In this document: piece by piece, positions 1-6,756 of the stretch
Layout: every line of letters begins with the position of its first letter
Position numbering within the stretch: position 1 is the stretch's first letter
Program-made: the position numbers and the translations under genes
NCBI GenBank assembly: GCA_937876225.1
Contig: CALFIC010000060.1
Span: forward strand, 1-8,434
Source: an uncultured Chloroflexota bacterium
Lineage (GTDB): Bacteria > Chloroflexota > Chloroflexia > Chloroflexales > Roseiflexaceae
Reading direction: 5' to 3'
Length of the DNA stretch: 8,434 bases
The notes under the pieces: generated by a model
Told to the model about the DNA's origin: nothing
Seen by the model: the letters and a program-made list of their open reading frames with translations, nothing else
The model's database searches: none

Positions 1-136
1 GAGTGACCGGTTGTTCGTTGATGGATTTGCTGGGCTGGAGATTATTCGGCTGCGGCATGTCGTTGGCTGCGCGTACGAGAGTACCAATACTCATCAGATA
101 GAGGATCATGAAGGCGAATAAAGTGCGATACCACAT
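1..136 (-). CDS. N-terminus of a small exported protein (runs off the left edge)
   Basis: Only the first 45 codons are inside the window, so the product is unknown. The frame opens with MWYRTLFAFMILYL, then MSIGTLVRA. This is a short charged start (one Arg), a hydrophobic core of about 15 residues, and a small-residue end near Ala23, which together look like a Sec signal peptide cleaved around VRA/AN. What follows (NDMPQPNNLQPSKSINEQPVT) is polar, rich in Pro, Asn and Gln, as in the disordered start of a secreted or cell-surface protein. There is no lipobox Cys near the cleavage region. The ATG at 136 is preceded by AAGGAG with 7 nt spacing, which supports both the start and the reality of the gene. 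It lies 150 bp behind gltB with the gltB terminator between them, so it is probably transcribed separately and need not have a role in nitrogen metabolism. I see no convincing promoter in the gap. Confidence 0.6.
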   Translation of the reverse strand, partial: MWYRTLFAFMILYLMSIGTLVRAANDMPQPNNLQPSKSINEQPVT

Positions 137-143
137 AGTGATG

Positions 144-149
144 CTCCTT
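144..149 (-). promoter_or_regulatory. Ribosome binding site of the exported-protein gene
   Basis: AAGGAG on the minus strand lies 7 nt before the ATG at 136. It is the main evidence that this truncated frame is a translated gene. Confidence 0.6.
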
Positions 150-216
150 GCGAAAACGAATCCTAGCGGCATCATCACATGCGTTCATTACGCGGGAATT
201 ACCAATGGGGGATAGC

Positions 217-257
217 GAAAATTGAAAAGGAGCGACGCAATACCGCGTCGCTCCTTT
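217..257 (-). terminator. Rho-independent terminator of gltB
   Basis: A perfect 13-bp stem (226-238 paired with 245-257) encloses a 6-nt loop. On the minus strand it is followed by TTTTCAATTTTC. It starts 29 nt past the gltB stop codon and separates gltB from the next gene. Confidence 0.85.
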
Positions 258-286
258 CAGCGTGGTTGGATATTTTTGGGGAATAA

Positions 287-3200
287 CTACATCCCTGCTT
301 TGACCTTGGTGTCTACTAAATCAAGGACGCGGGGCATGACTTGATCTTCGAGTCCTTTGGGTCGGATGGCCCAGAAGTTGCCCCGAGCGCTGGCCCAGTT
401 GTTGAGGAGTTCTTGGGCACGTGGGCTACCCGTTTCTTTGAGGTGGCGTTTGAGCATTGCCAACACGATGCCGTCGTCGATGTCGCGCAAGCGGCTTGAT
501 TCGGCCATATCGCCATTGAAGCGCATCGGGAAGTTGCCGGTGGCGTCATAGACATAGGCCACGCCACCAGTCATGCCGGCGGCCACGTTGCGCCCAGTTT
601 CGCCGAGGATGAGCACCACGCCGCCCGTCATGTACTCACAGGCGTGATCGCCGGCGCCTTCGACGACTGCCACGGCGCCGCTATTGCGGACGGCAAAGCG
701 CTCACCGGCCCGTCCCGCCGCATACAATTCGCCACCGGTCGCGCCATACAAACAGGTGTTGCCGATAATCGAGCTGTCGCTCCAGATATAGCGGGCCTCG
801 CGGCTGGGGCGGATGCGGATCATCCCACCCGACATGCCTTTGCCCACATAGTCGTTTGATTCACCGTCAAGCAAAATCGCCACGCCTGGTGCCAAAAATG
901 CCCCGAGGCTTTGCCCGGCGCTGCCGTGCAGATGAATGGTGATGTGCTTGGCGGGCAACCCTTTACCGCCATAGCGTTTGGCAATGGCACCCGACAAGGT
1001 GCTGGTGACGGTGCGGTCAATATTGTGCACTGGATAGGACAATTCGATGGGTCCGCCACCATTAATCGCCGCCGTCGCATCGTGCATCATGGTGCGGTTG
1101 AGCGTACCGGTTTGGACGGTGGTATTGGGTTCGCCCATGTAGCGGATGGCGTCGTTGGGACCGGCCACGTATTCGATCAAGCGGGCCAGCGACACATCGT
1201 CGTGGTCGCGATTGATTTGGCTGAGCAAATCGGTGCGCCCGATGATGTCGTTGAGGCTGCGGGCCCCCAACGATGCCAAGATTTCGCGCACTTCGTGGGC
1301 TACATGCAACAAAAAGTGCATCACTTGCTCGGGCGTGCCATTGAATTTGGCACGCAACTCGGGGCGCTGTGTGGCCACACCCACCGGACAGTTGTTGCTG
1401 TGGCAGGTACGAGCCATCACACACCCTTCGGCCACCAAGGCGGCGGTACCAAACGAGACTTCGTCGGCGCCTAATAGGGCAGCGAGTACCACGTCACGAC
1501 CAGTTTTGATACCGCCATCGATGCGCACCCGTACGCGGCCACGCAAGCCATTGAGCACGAGGGTTTGTTGTGATTCTGCCAGCCCTAATTCCCAGTTGAC
1601 ACCAGCGTGCTTGAGTGACGACAATGGTGCCGCCCCCGTGCCACCCGAATGCCCGCTGATATGCACCACCTCGGCGCCACCCTTGGCGACACCGGCGGCA
1701 ATGGTACCGACGCCCGCTTCGGCCACCAATTTGACCGAAACGTCCGCTGCCGGATTGACTTGCTTGAGGTCGTAAATCAGCTGCGACAAATCTTCGATGC
1801 TATAAATATCGTGGTGGGGCGGCGGTGAAATCAATGAAATTCCCGGCATGGTATGACGGGTGCGGGCGATTTCGTCGGTGACTTTGGCTGCAGGGATTTG
1901 ACCACCTTCGCCCGGCTTGGCGCCTTGGGCCATTTTGATTTGCAGTTCTTTGGCCGACATAAGATAGCCGGGGGTGACGCCAAATCGCCCCGATGCGACT
2001 TGTTTGATGGTGCTGTTGCGTTCGTTGTCGTAGCGCTCTTCGCCTTCGCCACCTTCGCCACTATTACTGAGGCCGCCGAGGCGATTCATGGCAATGGCGA
2101 GGGTTTCGTGGGCTTCGGCGCTGGTCGAGCCCAGCGACATGGCGGCTGTCGAGAACCGTGGCACAATTGCCTCGATCGGCTCGACGTCGTCGATAGTGAT
2201 GGGTGCACCGAGTGGGCGCATGGTCAGCCAGTCGCGGATTTCGCTTTTGCGGCTCTGGACGAGCTCACTATAGGTCTGATAGAGCGCATAATCGTCGCTG
2301 TTGGATGCTTTTTGCAGGGCATGCACGACGGCTGGTGAGAAGGCGTGGTATTCGCCATCTTTTTTGAATTTATAGTAGCCGGGATTGGCCAAGGTGGTGC
2401 GTGAGGCAACGAGGGGTAAGCGACTGGCAAAAGCCGCATCGTGTTGTTCGAGCACCATGGCGGCCAATTGACGCATGTTGTGGCCGCCGAGACGGGTTGG
2501 TACATGCACGAAGCTACGCTCGGTGACATCGCTACTCAAGCCAATCACTTCAAAGGTTTGCGCACCACAATAGCTGTCGACGGTGGCAATCCCCATTTTG
2601 GACATGATTTTGAGCAAGCCTTTTTCGAGGGCATGTACATAGTGATGCTCGGCTTCGTCGGCTAATTCAGCAGGCGAAGCGTTTTGGGTCGGTTCACTTG
2701 CTTCGGCGTTTTTGCTACCTTTGACTTCTTGGCGCTCGACAGCCAATACCCGGACCGATGCCAGCGCCAACCACGGGTTGACCGCTTCGGCACCCATACC
2801 AATCAAACAGGCCAAGTGATGCACTTCGCGCATGTCGCCAGATTCTACCACTACACTCATGTTACGGCGCAACCCCGCGTTGACCAAGGCGCGATGCACT
2901 GCACCCACCGCCAACAAAGAAGGGATGGGGGCGCGGCGGTCGTTGCAGGCCCGATCGCTGATGATGATGATTTTACTACCGTTGCGGGCGGCATCACAGG
3001 CCAGCTGGCTGACGCGTTCGATACCTTTGACCAAGGCATCAGGGCCAGCACTGGCACTAAACGTGGCGTCAATGGTGGCGCTACTAAACGCCGGGTCGCT
3101 ATGGGTGCGAATGGTCTCGATGTGCCCATCACGCAATACCGGGCCGGCGAGGCGCAACAAATGAGCATGTTGAGCGGTTTCTTCGAGCAAGTGTCCACGG

Positions 3201-4897
3201 GCGCCCAATAAGGTTGCCAACGACATCACCAAATCTTCGCGCAAGGGGTCAATGGGCGGGTTGGTGACTTCGGCAAAACGTTGTTTGACATAACTGTAAA
3301 TTGGGCGTGGTCGATCGGCAAAAATACTGAGGGGGGTATCATCGCCCATCGAGCCGACGGGCTCTTGGCCGTCGCGGGCCATGGGGCGCAACACGACCGA
3401 CAATTCTTCGGCGGTATAGCCAAAGGCTTGTTGGAGCTCACCGAGCTGCGCAGCTTGGGCTTCTTTGTCGACATCGGGGGTGCTGATATGACCATAGCGA
3501 GCGGCCGATGCCGGCGCGAGTACGCTCATTTCTTGGGTGAGCCATTCGGCGTAGGGGCGGCGGGCGGCGAGGCTGGTTTTGATGGCGTGATTTTCTTCAA
3601 ACACGCCACGGCGCAGGTCGGCGGCAATCATCTGGCCAGGGCCGACTTTGCCTTTGCGCACGATTTTGGCTTCATCGACGGTGACGGCACCTACTTCAGA
3701 GCCGACAATCACCATGCCGTCGTTGGTCACCAAAAAGCGGGCTGGGCGTAGCCCATTGCGGTCGAGTGACAACCCTACCACTTGGCCATCACAAAACGCC
3801 AGGGCAGCAGGACCATCCCAGGGCTCGACGATGGTGGAATGGTATTGATAAAAGGCTCGCCACGCAGGATCCATATCTTTGATGCGTTCCCAGGCTTCGG
3901 GCACGAGCATCGCCAATGAGTGTCGGATATCGCGGCCACCCATGACGGTCAATTCGAGCACATTGTCGAGCATCGACGAGTCGCTGCCGTTGGTGTCGAT
4001 GGTATGGCCAGTGCTGGCCAAGCGGGCCCCGAGGTCTGAGCGTACCGGCACCGCTTCGACGCCATTCCAACCACTGGCACGCCACGCGGCTTCGCGGGCT
4101 TGCATCCACATCACGTTGCCGTCGAGGGTGTTGATTTCGCCATTGTGTGACAGCATGCGGAAGGGTTGGGCGCGCTCCCAGGTGGGGAAGGTGTTGGTGG
4201 AATAGCGTTGATGGAACACGGCTACGGCGCTGGTGTAGTCGGGGTCGCGCAAATCGAGATAGAACTCGGGCAAGTTGTGGGCCGTCACCAAGCCTTTGTA
4301 GACGATGGTGCGGTGCGACAACGACGGCACATAAAACCCGGCAATGCCACTACTAATGACGACGGCTTCGACATCGCGTCGCAGGAGATATAAGGTGCGT
4401 TCGTAGCGTTGTTCGTCGACGACGGCTACTTGGGGCACGATATAGACTTGCTCGATGACGGGGCAGGCCATGGCAGCCCGCTCACCGAGGACGCTCATAT
4501 TGATGGGGACTGCACGGCGATGTACCACGTTGAGGTGATGTTTTTTGGCGTGTTGAATGATGAGCTGGTGGATGGTTTCACGCGCGGCAGCGTCACGGGG
4601 CAGAAAAAGCATGGCCACGGCGATATGTTTGGTGTCGACCGTAATGTTGTGGGCGGCCAGCTCGCGTTTAATGAGCGGCAGGGGGAGTTGGGTCAATACG
4701 CCAGCACCATCACCACTTTTGCCATCGGCAGCCACTGCACCACGGTGTTCCATGTTGCCTAGGGCGGTGAGTGCCATACGCAACACGTCGTGACTTGCGC
4801 TCCCGTTGAGTCGCGCCACAAAGCCAATACCACAGGCGTCGTGTTCGAAGCGCGGATCATAGAGTCCGCGGGCGGTGGGGTGATGTGATGCGGTCAT
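287..4897 (-). CDS. gltB: Glutamate synthase large (alpha) subunit, GOGAT
   Basis: Transfers the amide of glutamine to 2-oxoglutarate, giving two glutamates; a cytosolic iron-sulfur flavoprotein. From the ATG at 4897 it has 1536 residues, within the family's usual range of about 1490-1550. Order of domains: a short propeptide ending before Cys22, the N-terminal nucleophile of the class II glutaminase (context ACGIGF); glutaminase motifs HQRYSTNTFPTW (229-240) and HNGEINT (from His251, with Asn252 and Gly253 at the oxyanion-hole position); the central domain (about 460-760); the FMN-binding barrel with ISPPPHHD from 1023; the 3Fe-4S cysteines Cys1159, Cys1165 and Cys1170; and a Gly-rich GXGXG beta-helix domain (about 1280-1480). 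The frame is open to 4984, but the upstream ATGs lack a Shine-Dalgarno and add 29 unconserved-looking residues; AGAGGAG 5 nt before 4897 decides the start. The loop after SNSGEGGE (951-961) is short, as in NAD(P)H-type subunits, not the longer ferredoxin-GOGAT loop. No gltD lies beside it. No frameshift is seen. Confidence 0.97.
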   Translation of the reverse strand: MTASHHPTARGLYDPRFEHDACGIGFVARLNGSASHDVLRMALTALGNMEHRGAVAADGKSGDGAGVLTQLPLPLIKRELAAHNITVDTKHIAVAMLFLPRDAAARETIHQLIIQHAKKHHLNVVHRRAVPINMSVLGERAAMACPVIEQVYIVPQVAVVDEQRYERTLYLLRRDVEAVVISSGIAGFYVPSLSHRTIVYKGLVTAHNLPEFYLDLRDPDYTSAVAVFHQRYSTNTFPTWERAQPFRMLSHNGEINTLDGNVMWMQAREAAWRASGWNGVEAVPVRSDLGARLASTGHTIDTNGSDSSMLDNVLELTVMGGRDIRHSLAMLVPEAWERIKDMDPAWRAFYQYHSTIVEPWDGPAALAFCDGQVVGLSLDRNGLRPARFLVTNDGMVIVGSEVGAVTVDEAKIVRKGKVGPGQMIAADLRRGVFEENHAIKTSLAARRPYAEWLTQEMSVLAPASAARYGHISTPDVDKEAQAAQLGELQQAFGYTAEELSVVLRPMARDGQEPVGSMGDDTPLSIFADRPRPIYSYVKQRFAEVTNPPIDPLREDLVMSLATLLGARGHLLEETAQHAHLLRLAGPVLRDGHIETIRTHSDPAFSSATIDATFSASAGPDALVKGIERVSQLACDAARNGSKIIIISDRACNDRRAPIPSLLAVGAVHRALVNAGLRRNMSVVVESGDMREVHHLACLIGMGAEAVNPWLALASVRVLAVERQEVKGSKNAEASEPTQNASPAELADEAEHHYVHALEKGLLKIMSKMGIATVDSYCGAQTFEVIGLSSDVTERSFVHVPTRLGGHNMRQLAAMVLEQHDAAFASRLPLVASRTTLANPGYYKFKKDGEYHAFSPAVVHALQKASNSDDYALYQTYSELVQSRKSEIRDWLTMRPLGAPITIDDVEPIEAIVPRFSTAAMSLGSTSAEAHETLAIAMNRLGGLSNSGEGGEGEERYDNERNSTIKQVASGRFGVTPGYLMSAKELQIKMAQGAKPGEGGQIPAAKVTDEIARTRHTMPGISLISPPPHHDIYSIEDLSQLIYDLKQVNPAADVSVKLVAEAGVGTIAAGVAKGGAEVVHISGHSGGTGAAPLSSLKHAGVNWELGLAESQQTLVLNGLRGRVRVRIDGGIKTGRDVVLAALLGADEVSFGTAALVAEGCVMARTCHSNNCPVGVATQRPELRAKFNGTPEQVMHFLLHVAHEVREILASLGARSLNDIIGRTDLLSQINRDHDDVSLARLIEYVAGPNDAIRYMGEPNTTVQTGTLNRTMMHDATAAINGGGPIELSYPVHNIDRTVTSTLSGAIAKRYGGKGLPAKHITIHLHGSAGQSLGAFLAPGVAILLDGESNDYVGKGMSGGMIRIRPSREARYIWSDSSIIGNTCLYGATGGELYAAGRAGERFAVRNSGAVAVVEGAGDHACEYMTGGVVLILGETGRNVAAGMTGGVAYVYDATGNFPMRFNGDMAESSRLRDIDDGIVLAMLKRHLKETGSPRAQELLNNWASARGNFWAIRPKGLEDQVMPRVLDLVDTKVKAGM

Positions 4898-4902
4898 TGC
4901 GA

Positions 4903-4909
4903 CTCCTCT
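4903..4909 (-). promoter_or_regulatory. Ribosome binding site deciding the gltB start
   Basis: AGAGGAG on the minus strand lies 5 nt before the ATG at 4897. The in-frame ATGs at 4984 and 4978 have no comparable site. The product from 4897 has the short propeptide expected before the catalytic Cys. Confidence 0.8.
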
Positions 4910-4962
4910 AGGCGTCGTGGTTGGCAACAACGCCGATGACCAAAAAAGCGGATGTTTTTTAA

Positions 4963-5002
4963 CAAAAAACCAGCGCATACGCATTCATCGCGTTCGGCTG
5001 GT
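4963..5002 (-). promoter_or_regulatory. Terminator-like hairpin in the gltB leader (possible attenuator)
   Basis: Inside the untranslated leader of gltB, the minus-strand transcript can pair ACCAGC (5002-4997) with GCTGGT (4974-4969). A second stem, ACGC with GCGT (4993-4990 with 4982-4979), lies inside it around a 7-nt loop. A run of six T (4969-4964) begins at the base of the stem. This layout resembles an intrinsic terminator placed about 65 nt before the start codon. The stem is modest (6 plus 4 bp with an internal loop), so function is inferred, not shown. Confidence 0.4.
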
Positions 5003-5022
5003 GCATCATTGCGTTGATTGAG

Positions 5023-5039
5023 ATAGTATTGAGTACTAT
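5023..5039. promoter_or_regulatory. Candidate operator dyad on the gltB promoter
   Basis: ATAGTATTGAGTACTAT is a perfect 6-bp inverted repeat around a 5-bp centre. It overlaps five of the six bases of the gltB -10 box and covers the predicted transcription start. That is the classic position for a repressor site. I cannot name the regulator; it does not fit the NtcA (GTA-N8-TAC) or GlnR/TnrA consensus. Confidence 0.45.
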
Positions 5040-5063
5040 AGTCAGTTGTGATGAAAATGTCAA
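5035..5063 (-). promoter_or_regulatory. Sigma-70 type promoter of gltB
   Basis: On the minus strand TTGACA (5063-5058) is separated by exactly 17 nt from TATAGT (5040-5035). The -35 box is a full consensus match and the -10 box matches in five of six positions. The predicted start, near 5028, gives a leader of about 130 nt before the gltB ATG. Confidence 0.75.
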
Positions 5064-5125
5064 GTTATGCCTACCTTTGTATTAAACCAAAACTGTGCAT
5101 TTTGTTGTGCGCTTATTGGATATTT

Positions 5126-5215
5126 TATGTACGCATAACGCTGTTATTTAGATGTATGTACGTTGGGCAAATTGCGATGATGGGATTCGCTCCGTCATTT
5201 GCTCAATAACAGCGT
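5126..5215. repeat. Nested inverted repeat in the amt-gltB gap
   Basis: ACGCTGTTATT (5138-5148) is the exact reverse complement of AATAACAGCGT (5205-5215). Inside lie GCAAAT (5167-5172) against ATTTGC (5197-5202) and GCGA (5174-5177) against TCGC (5187-5190), so the stretch can fold into a long interrupted hairpin. The 8-mer TATGTACG also occurs twice (5126-5133 and 5155-5162). The element lies after the amt terminator and before the gltB promoter, so neither gene's mRNA obviously needs it. It could be a small miniature-element remnant, a structured RNA or a regulatory site; no convincing coding frame is seen. Confidence 0.4.
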
Positions 5216-5254
5216 AGCGTGCGACCGTATGATTTATCTGATGTGATTTTGGAT

Positions 5255-5295
5255 AAAAATACCGACCAACGATATATTTGATCGCTGGTCGGTAT
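5255..5295 (-). terminator. Rho-independent terminator of amt
   Basis: A 15-bp stem (5259-5273 paired with 5281-5295) closes a 7-nt loop, followed on the minus strand by ATTTTTATCC. The single non-Watson-Crick position (5269 with 5285) is G-U in the minus-strand RNA but A-C in a plus-strand RNA, so the hairpin is built for leftward transcripts. It begins about 21 nt past the amt stop codon. Confidence 0.9.
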
Positions 5296-5316
5296 AGATT
5301 TAGGGTGTTGGTAGAT

Positions 5317-6549
5317 TTAAAGTTCGCGGTAGGCCATCTCGCCATGTTGTGATTCGTCGAGGCCGGCATGTTCTTCGGCTTCGCTGACGCGAATCCCGAT
5401 GGTGGCATCGATGATTTTGAGCAACACAAAGGTGACACCGGCGGCATAGGCGGCCACCGCAAGCACGGCAATGGCTTGAGTCAGCAATTGGCCAGGGTTG
5501 CCATAGAGCAAGCCATCAAAACCGGCAGGATTGACGGCTTTGCTGGCAAATACGCCTGTCAAGAGGGCGCCAGTGATACCACCGATACCGTGGACACCAA
5601 AGACGTCGAGGGCATCGTCGACGCGACCACGCACGACGTATTCGACGGCAAAAAAGCAAACCAGCCCTGTGACGATGCCAATGACCAGGGCCGCCATGGG
5701 GGTGACAAAGCCGGCGGCCGGAGTGATACCGACCAACCCAGCCACGGCACCGGCCGATGCGCCGAGGACGCTGGGGCGTTTGTGGCGGATCCAGCTGGCA
5801 GCCAACCAGGCAAGCGTGGCGGCAGCAGCAGCGGTGTTTGTGGTAACAAACGCACTGACGGCTAGCCCATTGGCGGCCAGCGAGCTACCGGCATTGAAGC
5901 CGAACCAGCCAAACCACAACAAGCCGGTACCGATAATGGTGAGGGTAGCGTTGTGGGGTTGCATGGCTTGATCACCGTAGCCAAGGCGCTTGCCGAGGAC
6001 CAAGGCACAGACTAAGGCCGATACACCCGAGGTGATATGGACGACGGTACCACCGGCGAAGTCAAGCGCGCCGAGATTGCGGATCCAGCCACCCACACCC
6101 CATACCCAGTGGGCGACAGGGGCATAGACGATGGTGGCCCACAGCAATGAGAAGATGGCGAAGGCGGCAAAGCGTTTGCGCTCGGCAAAGGCCCCCGAAA
6201 TCAAGGCTGGGGTGATGATGGCAAACATCATCTGAAATACCATGAATGCCAAATGAGGGATGGTGGCCGCATAATCGGGATTTGGTTCGATCCCGACGCC
6301 ATTGAGACCGATCCAATCAAGCCCACCGACAAGCCCATTGATGCTTGGAGCGAAGGCTAGGCTATAGCCCCAGAGAACCCATTGCACACTGATAAGCGCC
6401 AAAATGAAAAAGCTGTGCATGAGCGTAGAGAGCACGTTCTTTTGGCGGACAAGGCCACCATAAAAGAATGCCAAGCCTGGGGTCATTAACATCACCAGCG
6501 CTGATGAAACGAGTACCCATGTGGTATCTGCACCGTTAATTGCATTCAT
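5317..6549 (-). CDS. amt: Ammonium transporter, Amt/MEP/Rh family
   Basis: Inner-membrane channel-like transporter that brings ammonium into the cell to feed glutamine synthetase. The protein has 410 residues from the ATG at 6549, the usual size, and is hydrophobic throughout with about eleven membrane segments. It starts directly with ADTTWVLVSSALVMLMTPG and the FFYGGLVRQKNVLS signature, without the cleaved signal peptide of E. coli AmtB. Landmarks by alignment from memory with AmtB: gate Phe105 and Phe109, Trp150 and Ser222 at the recruitment site, Asp163 in ALDFAGG, Phe218 in GWFGFNAGS, and the pore twin histidines His171 and His320 (DVFGVHG). The C-terminal tail GLDESQHGEMAY is the conserved cytoplasmic segment that in relatives couples the pore to PII proteins, yet no glnK lies next to it. 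The start is fixed by GGGAGGAA with GGAGG 7 nt before the ATG; the open frame extends upstream to 6648 but without such a site. It is flanked by its own terminator and by the glnA hairpin. Confidence 0.97.
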   Translation of the reverse strand: MNAINGADTTWVLVSSALVMLMTPGLAFFYGGLVRQKNVLSTLMHSFFILALISVQWVLWGYSLAFAPSINGLVGGLDWIGLNGVGIEPNPDYAATIPHLAFMVFQMMFAIITPALISGAFAERKRFAAFAIFSLLWATIVYAPVAHWVWGVGGWIRNLGALDFAGGTVVHITSGVSALVCALVLGKRLGYGDQAMQPHNATLTIIGTGLLWFGWFGFNAGSSLAANGLAVSAFVTTNTAAAAATLAWLAASWIRHKRPSVLGASAGAVAGLVGITPAAGFVTPMAALVIGIVTGLVCFFAVEYVVRGRVDDALDVFGVHGIGGITGALLTGVFASKAVNPAGFDGLLYGNPGQLLTQAIAVLAVAAYAAGVTFVLLKIIDATIGIRVSEAEEHAGLDESQHGEMAYREL

Positions 6550-6554
6550 TGTGA

Positions 6555-6562
6555 TTCCTCCC
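6555..6562 (-). promoter_or_regulatory. Ribosome binding site deciding the amt start
   Basis: GGGAGGAA on the minus strand, with its GGAGG core at 6557-6561, lies 7 nt before the ATG at 6549. This selects MNAINGADTTW over the longer frame starting at 6648. Confidence 0.85.
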
Positions 6563-6578
6563 AACACAACACAAATTT

Positions 6579-6608
6579 CGTATAGAAACACCGTTTTTTG
6601 CATGCAAA
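6579..6608 (-). promoter_or_regulatory. Weak candidate promoter of amt
   Basis: On the minus strand TTTGCA (6608-6603) lies 18 nt before TATACG (6584-6579); each matches the sigma-70 boxes in four of six positions. The predicted start near 6572 leaves a short leader of about 23 nt before the amt start. The -35 box is half of a perfect palindrome, TTTGCATGCAAA (6597-6608). Confidence 0.3.
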
Positions 6609-6629
6609 TGCCCATAGTGGCGGTGTTTT

Positions 6630-6657
6630 TGACACAGTCATATGACAATGTGCGTCA
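6630..6657. promoter_or_regulatory. Cluster of TGAC/GTCA half-sites upstream of amt
   Basis: Four half-sites stand in 28 bp: TGAC (6630-6633), GTCA (6637-6640), TGAC (6643-6646) and GTCA (6654-6657). The middle pair forms the perfect palindrome GTCATATGAC and the first pair the dyad TGACACAGTCA. An overlapping dyad, AATGTGC with GCACATT, spans 6647-6666. They lie about 80-110 bp before the amt start codon, upstream of the candidate promoter, as activator sites often do. The binding protein is unknown. Confidence 0.4.
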
Positions 6658-6680
6658 TTGCACATTCGCGGGGATTATTT

Positions 6681-6740
6681 GGGAAAAAGAAAAGGGGGAT
6701 ATGAGGGAAATCCGTGGTGTGGGCATGCCACACCACGGAT
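6681..6740 (-). terminator. Hairpin terminator behind glnA
   Basis: A perfect 13-bp stem, ATCCGTGGTGTGG with its complement, encloses a 5-nt loop (6710-6740), 16 nt past the glnA stop. The T-rich stretch does not follow at once: TTTTCTTTTT comes about 16 nt further (6693-6684). It may be a weak or Rho-assisted terminator, or a 3' stabilising hairpin that lets some transcription continue into amt. Confidence 0.6.
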
Positions 6741-6756
6741 CGAAGCCAGTGAGGAA

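Noticed and set aside
911..1474. 187-residue open frame on the plus strand inside gltB, and similar frames at 1853-2338, 2684-3211, 3281-3751 and 5368-5865
   Set aside because: They lie wholly opposite highly conserved coding sequence, have no recognisable domains, and are expected as shadows in GC-rich genes.
4898..4984. 29-residue N-terminal extension of GltB starting at 4984
   Set aside because: No Shine-Dalgarno before the upstream ATGs, the start codon falls in a leader hairpin loop, the stretch contains T and A runs, and the start at 4897 gives a normal short propeptide before the catalytic Cys.
4898..5028. Known glutamine riboswitch in the gltB leader
   Set aside because: I could not recognise the conserved core of either glutamine-sensing RNA class; only simple hairpins are visible.
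5148..5471. Minus-strand frame of 107 residues overlapping the end of amt
   Set aside because: It is the amt sequence in a shifted frame, runs through the amt terminator, and has no Shine-Dalgarno or recognisable product.
6602..6617. Sigma-54 type promoter (GG-N10-GC) upstream of amt on the minus strand
   Set aside because: Only the invariant GG and GC are present; the flanking bases do not match TGGCACG and TTGC, and such a pair is easy to find by chance.
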